A stretch of 43,921 nucleotides of DNA from an uncultured bacterium (GCA_913009835.1 CAJVXH010000006.1:1-43921), one strand, 5' to 3'; positions 36,209 through 43,696 are shown, counted from the stretch's first letter. Program-made: numbers and translations. The notes: generated from the sequence alone by a model not told the origin.

Positions 36209-36290
36209 CCTTGCCCGTGTTGGTTTTTCCAACGCGGTTGACAAACTGATAGTGTATCTTGCCCGTGTTGGTTCTACCAACGCGGTCGTG
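36209..36290 (+). repeat. Two GCCCGTG hairpin elements inside the rplU-rpmA operon
   Basis: 36209-36241: TTGCCCGTGTTGG, TTTTT, CCAACGCGG. 36258-36290: TTGCCCGTGTTGG, TTCTA, CCAACGCGG. They are direct repeats about 49 bases apart. The G-C-rich stems without T-runs should allow read-through to rpmA, or tune it. Confidence 0.85.
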
Positions 36291-36309
36291 ATAGAGTTGG
36301 AGGCCGATA

Positions 36310-36570
36310 ATGGCACATAAAAAAGGTATGGGTTCATCGCGTAACGGTCGCGACAGCAACCCGCAGATGCTTGGCGTGAAACGTTTCGGTGGCGAGCAGG
36401 TTACTGCTGGATCGATCATTGTACGTCAACGTGGCACCAAGTTCCACCCAGGCAAGAATGTCGGCAAGGGTAAGGACGACACCTTGTTCGCCAAGATGGA
36501 CGGCGTAGTTGAGTTCACCACCGCCGGACGTCGCCCGAGGACGGTTCACATTCACCCGTTCGAAGCCTAA
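36310..36570 (+). CDS. rpmA: 50S ribosomal protein L27
   Basis: An 86-residue protein with the canonical start [20 protein letters not shown], then [20 protein letters not shown] and [21 protein letters not shown]27 sits near the peptidyl-transferase centre of the large subunit. There is no N-terminal prosequence of the Firmicutes type. GGAGG precedes the ATG. The gene ends in a standard HIHPFEA-like tail. obgE, often next, is absent; a terminator follows at 36644. Confidence 0.97.
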   Translation: MAHKKGMGSSRNGRDSNPQMLGVKRFGGEQVTAGSIIVRQRGTKFHPGKNVGKGKDDTLFAKMDGVVEFTTAGRRPRTVHIHPFEA

Positions 36571-36578
36571 GTATTGAA

Positions 36579-36610
36579 TGTGCCCCAGACATTCATGTCT
36601 GGGATCATCG
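36579..36610 (+). repeat. Single copy of the array palindrome after rpmA
   Basis: TGCCCCAGACATTCATG then TCTGGGATCATCG. It is the same palindrome as the two tandem arrays, with one base change (TTC for TTT) and the ATCATC end of the shared frame. It stands alone, 9 bases after the rpmA stop. Confidence 0.85.
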
Positions 36611-36643
36611 TCCGTAGATTTGATGTACCCGGTTTGATATCAT

Positions 36644-36676
36644 ACCGGCATGCCTTTCATGGTGTGCCGGTTTTTA
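36644..36676 (+). terminator. Rho-independent terminator of rplU-rpmA
   Basis: ACCGGCA (36644-36650) pairs with TGCCGGT (36665-36671), with further pairing inside the loop, followed by TTTTACTC. It is 75 bases past the rpmA stop. Confidence 0.8.
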
Positions 36677-36679
36677 CTC

Positions 36680-36870
36680 TTGCCCGTGCTGGTTAATCCA
36701 ACGCCGATTATCGAAGTTGGTAGCCTGGCGCAAAAAACGTGTGCTTGGTAGTTGTGTGTCTGGAGGTGGGAAGAAGTCATCCTGAACGAAGTGAAGGATC
36801 TCGGTGTTAATTTTCGTGCAATCTGACATGCCCCTGTTACGACCGAAGGTCATAACAGGGATTATCCACC
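36680..36870. repeat. Intergenic repeat cluster: three element types
   Basis: 36680-36712: TTGCCCGTGCTGG, TTAAT, CCAACGCCGATTATCG. 36777-36806: GTCATCCTGAACGAAGTGAA, then GGATCT, the TCATCCTGA-type repeat. 36828-36870: ATGCCCCTGTTACGACC, GGTCATAACAGGGATTATCC. Together with the copy at 36579, four dispersed repeats occupy the 345-base gap between rpmA and the TPR pseudogene, along with the rpmA terminator. Confidence 0.8.
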
Positions 36871-36915
36871 AGTCCCAAACTGGCGTTTGTTTTCTCCCGA
36901 CTCCAGTCTCACAAG

Positions 36916-38629
36916 TCATCCCCCGCAGTGTTCACTCAACAACGCAACGACTTGCCGATACCATTGCCCAGGTTCCGACTCCGGCCATTTCTCAGCGTAC
37001 GGCACCAGCAATTCCTCCGCCTCCTGCCAAGACACGCAGGCCTCGCGTATTCGCCCCAAACCTCGAAGGATATCACCGTTCTGACCCAGACTTCCTCCCA
37101 AATCAGCATTGAAACACTGTGGATTCTCAGCAGCGAGCTGTCGGAAAATTATCACAGCCTGAGCAATTGCCTCCAGCGACTCATTGGACTTACCTAGCTT
37201 GGAATATCGGGCAGATAAGTTGTGAAGGCTATCAGCTAGCTCTGGACGGAAACGGGCGGCATTTTTTTCTACAAGCGCCCGTCGAACCATCACCGCCTCT
37301 TCAATCGCAATTAACGCTTCTTCGTGCCTTCCGAGTTTTGAATATTCATTCGACAGGTTGTTCAGGCTAGAGGCGAGGTCTGGGCGGAAACGGACGGGAT
37401 TCTCTGCCGCCAACTCTCTCCGAAGTTGCATCGCTTCTTCACTCGCCACAAGTGCTTCTTCATGTCTGCCGAGGAGGGAATGTTTGATTGAAAGGTTACA
37501 GAGGTAGCCTGCTAGACTTGGGCGGAAACGGGCGGGATTCTCCGCTGCCAGTGCCCGCCGAATCTCCACCGCTTCCTCACTCGCTCCCAACGCCTTTTCA
37601 CGCTGACCGAGGTTGGAATACCAGACTGACATGTTGTTCAGGATAGAGGCGAGGTCTGGGAGGAAACGTGTGGGATTCTCCTCCGCAAGCGTCATGTACA
37701 AACGCTCCGCCCTTTTAATTTCTTTCAATGCTTCTTGATGCCGACCGAGGTTGGAATATCCGACTGACAGGTTGTTTAAACTCTGTGCAAGGTCTGGGCG
37801 GAAACGGGCGGGATTATCTTCAGCTAACTTTCGAAATACTTCAATCGCATGTTCGCTAGCATCCAGAGCGTGAAGACTATCACCGCGCAGGTCTTCGAAA
37901 ATCGATATGTCATTATATAGATTAGCACGCTCATAAAGATCGCCTGTGTGCGATAGAAGAATGTAACAGGCAGAACACATTAACGGCAGAAATACCTGCG
38001 GCAGCCGTATTAGGCGCAACTTCGGGTATACTATTCGGCATCGATCTACGTATGATTCAACCATTTCCTCCAATGCGTCCCGGAACGGTACGGTGTCAAG
38101 CCCGAGCGCGAAGTGCATGTCATCAGCCAGCCGTTCAATGCGTGAAAACGCGCCAGCCGGGTCAGCCTCAATCGCCGCCCATAACCGTTCGGCATTTGCA
38201 GCGAGATCATCCTTTCCCTCCGCGAACAGAATCTTGTGCAGCAACGCCGCCGCTACGATGTCCGGTTCCGGCGGCTTCACCACCCCTCCATCCATTCTTG
38301 ATCATTAACTCAGCGAACTCGGCTGCCAGACGCGTCTTGCCCATCCCACCGTCAGCGACCACGAACTTTGCGGAGACGGTATGCGGTCCGTTTGCCCATT
38401 CACGGAGCGCAGTCATCTCCTCGTCCCGACCGGAGAATTTTGATACCCGCGTACTCCAGCGCATCACCGAGAACAGGTCGAAGGTGGGCTGTAGATCGTC
38501 CCATGGAATGCTGAGTTTGATCGGGTTGGCTGGTGGTTGATCTCGCCCGCCAAAGCTGAGATTCCCGATCAACGTGAAGCTCGCCAGTGCCGGGTTGTTT
38601 GGGTCTGAGAATGGAAACAGGTTGAACAT
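36916..38629 (-). pseudogene. STAND-NTPase/TPR protein, frameshifted and internally deleted
   Basis: The start is ATG 38629 with GGGGGAG upstream. The first frame encodes an N-terminal region and LPWDDL-like entry (KLSIPWDDLQPTFDLF), FSGRDEEMTALREWA and a Walker A motif VVADGGMGKTRLAAEFAELM. The frame then changes at about 38295-38306, and the other frame (from 38295) runs EPDIVAAALLHKILFAEG and into at least seven kinesin-light-chain-like TPR units of about 42 residues (LAAENPARFRPSLAGYL, GRHEEAL) ending at 36916. The rest of an NTPase domain, some 200 residues or more, is missing at the junction. Intact relatives are signalling or defence STAND ATPases. This copy looks dead unless the two parts are used separately. 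Confidence 0.7.
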
Positions 38630-38912
38630 CGACTTAAATCTCCCCCGAGATGTGATGGGCTGCAATGTACAGAATCTCTGACGTCGTGCGCATGAACAGG
38701 ATGAACAAAAGTGATGTAATCAACTGTGCTGCTGATACTGAAGTTGTAGCTGCCTTGAGTTCATAGCTCATGCCTGACTGTTCATCTCTCAAACCTGTGG
38801 TCCAACGACCTCTGTCTCTCTGGTTTTCGCGTGCTAGGGGAGCGACATTGTCGAGTTGAAGAACGATCCATATTTCACAAACTTTCCCAGAACGCAGGCG
38901 GAGGGTACACCG
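38630..38912. other. Intergenic region before mdh
   Basis: This 283-base gap lies between the divergent STAND pseudogene and mdh. No repeat of the dispersed families and no RNA gene was seen. GGAGGG at its right end is the mdh ribosome site. TTGTCG with a downstream CATATTT before 38880 is a weak promoter candidate. Confidence 0.4.
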
Positions 38913-39848
38913 ATGGTACGTAAGATTACGGTTATTGGCGGCGGCTATGTAGGCGAGCACACTGCCCAGGCATTGATGTTGCAGGAGTTGGCGCAGGAAG
39001 TCGTGCTGATCGACGTCGTAGAGGACATGCCGCAGGGCAAGGCTTTGGACCAGCGTCAGAGCGCGTCGGTCTGGGGTACGGACACCAAGGTAACCGGCAC
39101 CAACGATTGGGCCGACACCGCAGGCAGCGATATTGTGATTCACACCGCTGGCCGTCCACGTAAGCCAGGCATGAGCCGTGACGATCTGCTTGAGGCGAAT
39201 GTTGCGATCGTGCGTCCCTGCATGGAGCAGGTGAAGACATTGAGCCCGAACGCTATCGTGATCATGGTTGCGAACCCGCTGGACGCCATGACTTACGTCG
39301 CGAAGCAGGTTCTGGGCTTCCCGAAGAACCGCATTTTCGGCATGGCAGGTATTCTGGATACGGCGCGTTTCCGTGCGTTCATCGCGATGGAAACGGGTGT
39401 CAGCGTGCGTGACATTCAGGCGATGGTTCTCGGTGGTCATGGCGACACCATGGTTCCGCTGCCACGTTTCACGACTATTGCTGGTCTGCCGTTGAGCCAC
39501 TGGGTCAGCGAAGAGAAGATTGCGGCGATGGTTGACCGTGCGGCCAAGGGCGGCGGCGAGATCGTCAAGCTGCTGAAGTTCGGTTCGGCGTATTATGCAC
39601 CGTCCGCTGGCGCTGTCGAGATGGCTGAAGCGATTGTCAAGAATTCGCATCGGGTGCTGCCGTGCTGCGCATATCTCGAGGGCGAATACGGTTATGAAGG
39701 TATCTACATGGGCGTGCCGCTGGTACTCGGTGAGAACGGTATCGAAAAGATTATCGAGTATCCGTTCAACGACGCGGAGAAGGCGATGTTCGCCAAGTCC
39801 GTCGATGCGACCAAGGGACTGCTCGAAGATGTGAAGAAGTTCCTCTAA
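38913..39848 (+). CDS. mdh: Malate dehydrogenase (lactate-dehydrogenase-like type)
   Basis: The ATG at 38913 with GGAGGG eight bases before it gives 311 residues, the usual length for this NAD-dependent type. The frame is open upstream but lacks signatures. Landmarks: the Rossmann loop VIGGGYVGEH, Asp34 for NAD, the substrate loop AGRPRKPGMSR in which Arg83 marks malate rather than lactate specificity, LDTARFR, and the catalytic His176 in LGGHGDTMVPL. It interconverts malate and oxaloacetate in the citric acid cycle. Its final 17 codons occur again at 41026 with mostly synonymous changes. A strong terminator follows at 39915. Confidence 0.97.
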   Translation: MVRKITVIGGGYVGEHTAQALMLQELAQEVVLIDVVEDMPQGKALDQRQSASVWGTDTKVTGTNDWADTAGSDIVIHTAGRPRKPGMSRDDLLEANVAIVRPCMEQVKTLSPNAIVIMVANPLDAMTYVAKQVLGFPKNRIFGMAGILDTARFRAFIAMETGVSVRDIQAMVLGGHGDTMVPLPRFTTIAGLPLSHWVSEEKIAAMVDRAAKGGGEIVKLLKFGSAYYAPSAGAVEMAEAIVKNSHRVLPCCAYLEGEYGYEGIYMGVPLVLGENGIEKIIEYPFNDAEKAMFAKSVDATKGLLEDVKKFL

Positions 39849-39860
39849 GTCGAACTGACA

Positions 39861-39891
39861 GGTCTGAGGTATGAGGTCTGAGGTTTGAGGA
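39861..39891. repeat. Heptanucleotide tandem repeat after mdh
   Basis: AGGTCTG, AGGTATG, AGGTCTG, AGGTTTG, AGG: four period-7 units. The unit is the reverse-complement rotation of TCATACC at 13024. Confidence 0.75.
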
Positions 39892-39914
39892 ACTGACGAG
39901 CACGAAAATGATTC

Positions 39915-39946
39915 AACCCGGTTCACTATGTGGACTGGGTTTTTTG
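39915..39946 (+). terminator. Rho-independent terminator of mdh
   Basis: AACCCGGTTCA and TGGACTGGGTT form an 11-base stem with G-T wobbles around CTATG, followed directly by TTTTT. It lies 67 bases after the mdh stop. Confidence 0.85.
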
Positions 39947-39965
39947 TTGGGGGATTGCCGGCTTT

Positions 39966-40095
39966 CGTCTCTGGTCTCTCGTCCCTCGGAACAGCAAAAG
40001 AGAGATCCTTAACTGCGCTCGTCTCTGGTCTCTCGTCCCTCGGAACAGCAAAAGAGAGATCCTTCACAAAACCGTTCAGGATGACGGCTTTTCCC
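39966..40095. repeat. 54-base direct repeat ending in an inverted TCATCCTGA element
   Basis: CGTCTCTGGTCTCTCGTCCC, TCGGAACAGCAAAAGAGAGA and TCCTT repeat twice with a 54-base period (from 39966 and 40020). The second unit runs on to TTCACAAAACCG and TTCAGGATGACGG, the inverse of the TCATCCTGA...AAGGATCT repeat at 36777 and 12950. Open frames across it are products of the repeat, not genes. Confidence 0.8.
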
Positions 40096-40267
40096 AGCGA
40101 TACCGATTGGCGGGGACTCTGCCCCGGCTTCGGCGAAGCCGGGCTACATTGAGCGTCGCGGATGAAGCCGGCACGGGCGGAGAAGTAGCCGTGTTTGCGT
40201 CGCCAGATGATGTCAGGGTAGATCAGAGCGTTTGGCTGGGGACGTGGGACTACGATATGACGAGTTG

Positions 40268-40383
40268 TGGAGCCGCGCGGGCGAGCCCGCACGGGCATGA
40301 ACGTGGTGGAGCCGCGCTTGCAAGTTTTCCAGACGGGCCTGAACGTGGTGGAGCCGCGCGGGCGAGCCCGCACGGGCATTGAC
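40268..40383 (-). repeat. Three tandem GCCCGTG-type hairpin units
   Basis: Three units open GTGGAGCCGCGC and end CGGGC plus ATGAACGTG, CTGAACGTG or ATTGACGTG. On the minus strand each reads GCCCGTG, a core (CGGGCTCGCCCG in units one and three), then CGCGGC. In unit two the core is replaced by TCTGGAAAACTTGCAAG. The middle core thus differs while the unit ends are kept. Confidence 0.8.
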
Positions 40384-40384
40384 G

Positions 40385-40805
40385 TGGGGATCTTGGGTTT
40401 GTAGCGTTTGCGTTTTCTGGTGGGACAGCGGCGTTTGAGGCGGCCGTACGGGTCGAGCAGCTCGGGCGGTACCGGCTGGCCTGTGCTGTCATGGACGACC
40501 GGGCAGGGTCGTAGCGGCTGGATGTTCTCCTTGACCTTCCAGTGTCCACGTCGGGCGCCGGTGGGCAGGCCGAGTGTGTCCTCACGGGGGCCGCAGGGAG
40601 GGGAGTCATGTGGAGAGCAGGTTGATGTATTTGCGGTGGGATCGCTCCGCGCCAACAAAGTCTGCGCGGGCATCGAGGGTTTGATCATCCCGACTTGGCG
40701 AGCAAGTCGGGGCAAACGCGTGAACAAAGGACGTAGATGTGCCAGCCAGCGGACGCAGATCCGGAGGACGGTGAGGATTGGTTGGATGTAGACGTTGATA
40801 GGCAT
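40385..40805 (-). CDS. Unrecognised cationic protein (possible gene)
   Basis: An open frame from ATG 40805 gives about 140 residues before it runs into the hairpin repeats at 40383; no stop occurs until far inside antisense mdh, so the natural end is unclear. Residues 5-40 are hydrophobic and basic (YIQPILTVLRICVRWLAHLR). The later part reads HWKVKENIQPLRPCPVVHD, VPPELLDPYGRLKRRC and PTRKRKRYKPKIP. Codon third positions are strongly G/C, unlike random frames here, which supports coding. There is no clear ribosome site. It lies inside the segment bounded by mdh and the second mdh 3' end. I do not recognise the family. Confidence 0.3.
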
Positions 40806-41025
40806 GGCGGCGTGTGCTGGTGTTGCAATGGTGAATGAGGTGTATTGGCCTGAGAACGTGTAATGATGGTAGGTTACGGTGATACGGGAGACGAACTCAC
40901 ACCGGGGGCTGTAGGTAGGTTGGGTGGTTGGAATTTCCAGCCGTCAGAAGATAGTGCTTTGTGGGTATGTTGTCAATACCCAACATTTGATAGTGTCTTC
41001 TCCGGGGTGGTGAGGTTGGTCCGAT
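40806..41025. other. Remainder of the mdh-bounded segment
   Basis: No gene was seen. A 7-bp perfect stem, TGGGTAT (40962-40968) and ATACCCA (40976-40982), is flanked by GAAGATAGTG and GATAGTGTCTTC, forming a larger imperfect inverted structure from about 40947 to 41001. It ends just before the mdh remnant. Confidence 0.4.
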
Positions 41026-41079
41026 AAATCCGTCGACGCGACCAAGGGTCTGCTCTAAGATGTGAAGAAGTTCTTGTGA
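41026..41079 (+). pseudogene. Detached 3' end of mdh (second, diverged copy)
   Basis: The codons read KSVDATKGLL, then TAA in place of Glu, then DVKKFL and a stop: the last 17 residues of mdh. Against 39796-39848 the changes are AAG/AAA, GAT/GAC, GGA/GGT, GAA/TAA, CTC/TTG and TAA/TGA. All are silent except the one stop. It joins unrelated sequence on both sides. Confidence 0.88.
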
Positions 41080-41142
41080 GCTAACCTGCTTTGATCTGTA
41101 TTTGAAATTACATCCTAAAACCCAACTAGCAAGCTAGTCAAG

Positions 41143-43092
41143 TCACCCGTTGCCAATCATACTCTGAGCGAAGTCTACTATCTGGTGTATTTCAGCCACC
41201 TCATACCCTTGCTGCTTTCCTCGTTTCAGTAGTTCAGACATCAAAAAGGGGCTCTTGAGTGCATCTCTATCCTTGTCGTAGCCATACTCTTCTTTCAATT
41301 CACTCATGATGTCGTGATAACTTGGAATGCTAGATTTGAGAAGTTTCTCAAGATTCTTGTCAAAGCAACAATAGGTATTACAAGTCTTCACAGGCCAATC
41401 TTCTTGCGGTTCATCAAGCAGATGAAGAAGCAAACGGTTTGCTTTTACCTGTTTCTGCTCTTCTGAACTTTTCATGCCGTGATCGTTATCCCACACCAAA
41501 TAACAGGGGATTCCAAACGATGTAAAGATTAAATACAGTCTATCCAAATTGTTCTTACTGCCTGCTGGCACAACCGAGATTCCATTACCTTCCAAGTCCT
41601 TTTCTGATAGTGTAGCGGCACCGAGTATTACAGCCCGATCGCCTTCACCTTCAACAAGGACGTTGGCTTGGGAAAAAAATCCCTCGTTTACTGTGGAGGT
41701 CATTATGGCAGCAAGGCGTGCACGCAGGCTCTCAGATGTGAAATCGACCTTAGAATCCGTCGCTATTTTCAATTTGTCAGCCACTACCTGCAGTTTGGCA
41801 GATTCTACTACCGTCTCATTCGGTTTATCCTGTTCGGTCGGTTGCTTCCGAAGAAGACGTATTTGATCGAATCGATCCAGCCCCACCATAAGGGGAGAAT
41901 GCGTGGTGTAGATTACCTGCGTGTTCTTGGTCACTCCCGTGACTTCACCTGTCGCGATTCGACGAAGCACCCGCGCAAAGTGGCGCTGGCGGTTTGGATG
42001 CTGATAAAGCTCAGGTTCTTCGATGGCGAGAATCAGATTCGGGAGAACTGACGCAGAACCCGAATCTTCATCGGATTCTCTTGATTCAGATTGCATGGTC
42101 AAGTGTTGCAACAACGTGATGATGAAAGCCCGCTGAAGACCATGACCGACATGGCTCAACGCACAGAGAAACGCATCCTCAGAAACCTGAACATCCGCTA
42201 TAGGCATCGGCAAAGACATATCCTTGGGAGTATTCCAATCTAGCGTAACCGTAGCTGATGGTATGAGATTGCTAAGTGAGGAAGTTAATTCTTCACCAAG
42301 TGCACCGAGTACTTCACGCGTGGGCTCAAGCAATTCCTGATATTCAGTATTGATTTTCTCTTGTAATTTCTTGATGTCTTCTCGCGCTCTTAGGCGTTTT
42401 CTCACAACCATGTCCAGCAGTGTACCTATGGCACTTCTTGCAGAGTCTTCAGCATCTTCTGAAGCATCGCGTACAGCTGGGACCATGATGAACTTGGTTG
42501 AACTGTCAAGCTTTCCCTTACCAACATTGCCCCAACCAAAAAAAGCACCTTCGTCCAAATTGAGCGAACAATCCTCAGGATGAGTGTGTTCCCATTCCTG
42601 TAGGGCAGGTTCTGCATCATCTTTCTTTGTCCATTTGGGGAGGTCAGAATACTTGGGATTGTCATTCTTCAAATCATCATAGGCGGACTTCATGTCCTTA
42701 GCAGCACTAGCCGAGCGAATAAGTTTGAAGGCGCCATGCATCAATCGAGAACCATGGAGTTTTGAATTACCTTCAGCATCTAAAACACGAGTTACTGATA
42801 AGCTATCGTCTTGAACTCGATCACCAAATCGATCACGTTCATTGTCGCTCAATTCTTCGTAGGTACAGGTTATTTCAATTGCCTTGGAAGAATCACGGTT
42901 AAAGAAATCCTGCATTGAAACGGATACTACTCCTCCACGTTTCTCAGGCTGAGCATAAAACAAACGAAGTGCGTGGAGTACCGTAGATTTGCCTGTACCG
43001 TTCGCTCCGACTAAAGTCGTTAGATTTTCAACGTTAAGTGTTGCATCCCTAATGGACCGGAAGTTCTTAATGCGCAGCTCAGACAAAATCAT
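41143..43092 (-). CDS. OLD-family ATP-dependent endonuclease (AAA plus TOPRIM)
   Basis: From ATG 43092 (GAGGAAACC just before) the product is 649 residues. It opens LSELRIKNFRSIRDATL with Walker A GANGTGKST. It has the ABC-type signature region (LSHVGHGLQRAFIITLLQHL), Walker B ILAIEEPELYQHPNRQRH and the switch-type YTTHSPLMVGL. A TOPRIM domain follows with VLVEGEGDRAVILGA and LVWDNDHG. This is the class 1 OLD layout, as in GajA of Gabija, in which nucleotide-gated TOPRIM nicks DNA. No UvrD-like helicase (GajB) or reverse transcriptase partner lies beside it, so it may be a solo OLD protein or its partner may lie off the contig. A defence role is inferred. Confidence 0.85.
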   Translation of the reverse strand: MILSELRIKNFRSIRDATLNVENLTTLVGANGTGKSTVLHALRLFYAQPEKRGGVVSVSMQDFFNRDSSKAIEITCTYEELSDNERDRFGDRVQDDSLSVTRVLDAEGNSKLHGSRLMHGAFKLIRSASAAKDMKSAYDDLKNDNPKYSDLPKWTKKDDAEPALQEWEHTHPEDCSLNLDEGAFFGWGNVGKGKLDSSTKFIMVPAVRDASEDAEDSARSAIGTLLDMVVRKRLRAREDIKKLQEKINTEYQELLEPTREVLGALGEELTSSLSNLIPSATVTLDWNTPKDMSLPMPIADVQVSEDAFLCALSHVGHGLQRAFIITLLQHLTMQSESRESDEDSGSASVLPNLILAIEEPELYQHPNRQRHFARVLRRIATGEVTGVTKNTQVIYTTHSPLMVGLDRFDQIRLLRKQPTEQDKPNETVVESAKLQVVADKLKIATDSKVDFTSESLRARLAAIMTSTVNEGFFSQANVLVEGEGDRAVILGAATLSEKDLEGNGISVVPAGSKNNLDRLYLIFTSFGIPCYLVWDNDHGMKSSEEQKQVKANRLLLHLLDEPQEDWPVKTCNTYCCFDKNLEKLLKSSIPSYHDIMSELKEEYGYDKDRDALKSPFLMSELLKRGKQQGYEVAEIHQIVDFAQSMIGNG

Positions 43093-43199
43093 GGTTTCCT
43101 CATAGAATGGCAAAAATGTCTATCACAGACGGGTGACGGGTGGCCCTAGGTTTCCCAAGTACCAGCGTCCTGGCAGACGAAGCTGCCGGGCTCACTCTG

Positions 43200-43625
43200 T
43201 TAATGGGGTACTATAGACCAAAACAGGTCAGACGTGTCGGTATCCTCTACCAAATTCCAAGTTGTACCATCATGAATATTAAGCATAAACGTGTCACGTG
43301 CCATTGTTCCAGAACAGTATATCTGGAAACTCTGATCACCAGCTATAAGCGTCTTATCCCTAGCTATGACGTTCATTGTAGCCCATCCGGTAGAGCCATC
43401 ATTCTTCAATGTAAGTTGATAGACAAAACCATTTCTTTTATCAAGTTTAAAAGTCAACTTTCTCAATAATGGAGACTGTATGATCTCGTATCTTGATCCA
43501 TCACCAATAACTGTAGATACGTAAGAATAAGTACTTACCTGAGCCAAGGATAAAGTGGATACAGATAATGTTAGAAGGACGAAGAGCAAAGTGAAAGTTG
43601 TTCTCAATATTGGTCGTATAGACAT
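43200..43625 (-). CDS. Small secreted protein of unknown function
   Basis: GGAGGAAATTCAC precedes ATG 43625; the product is 141 residues with a clear signal peptide (TTFTLLFVLLTLSVSTLSLA). The mature part is beta-rich with repeated Gly/Asp turns (KLDKRNGFVYQLTLKNDGST, FMLNIHDGTTWNLVEDT) and a single Cys. The mature protein resembles small one-domain periplasmic beta-sandwich proteins, but no family was recognised. It is 107 bases upstream of the OLD nuclease gene in the same direction, so they could be co-transcribed. A hairpin (CCTGGCAG with CTGCCGGG, about 43170-43191) lies between them. Confidence 0.65.
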   Translation of the reverse strand: MSIRPILRTTFTLLFVLLTLSVSTLSLAQVSTYSYVSTVIGDGSRYEIIQSPLLRKLTFKLDKRNGFVYQLTLKNDGSTGWATMNVIARDKTLIAGDQSFQIYCSGTMARDTFMLNIHDGTTWNLVEDTDTSDLFWSIVPH

Positions 43626-43673
43626 GTGAATTTCCTCCATGTAGATAGAAAGCGATGCGTAGCGACAATAGGT

Positions 43674-43696
43674 GGCCCGGGAATTCATTCACGGGT
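43674..43696 (+). repeat. Dispersed hairpin element, GCCCGGGAATTC core
   Basis: GGCCCGGGAATTCATTCACG then GGTTAC: an imperfect CCCGGGAAT/ATTCACGGG hairpin with the GGCCC...GGG frame of the 18789 copy and a new core. Confidence 0.5.

Noticed and set aside
36209-36290. Transcription terminators between rplU and rpmA
   Set aside because: The stems are GC-rich but are followed by GTTGAC and TCGTG instead of T-runs, and the same elements occur widely outside operons.
38634-40384. The rest of a 723-codon leftward frame
   Set aside because: Most of it is antisense to mdh and to tandem repeats; only the first 140 codons (40385-40805) have coding-like character.
41143-43092. Complete Gabija system
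   Set aside because: A GajA-like protein is present, but no GajB helicase is found on either side within the window.
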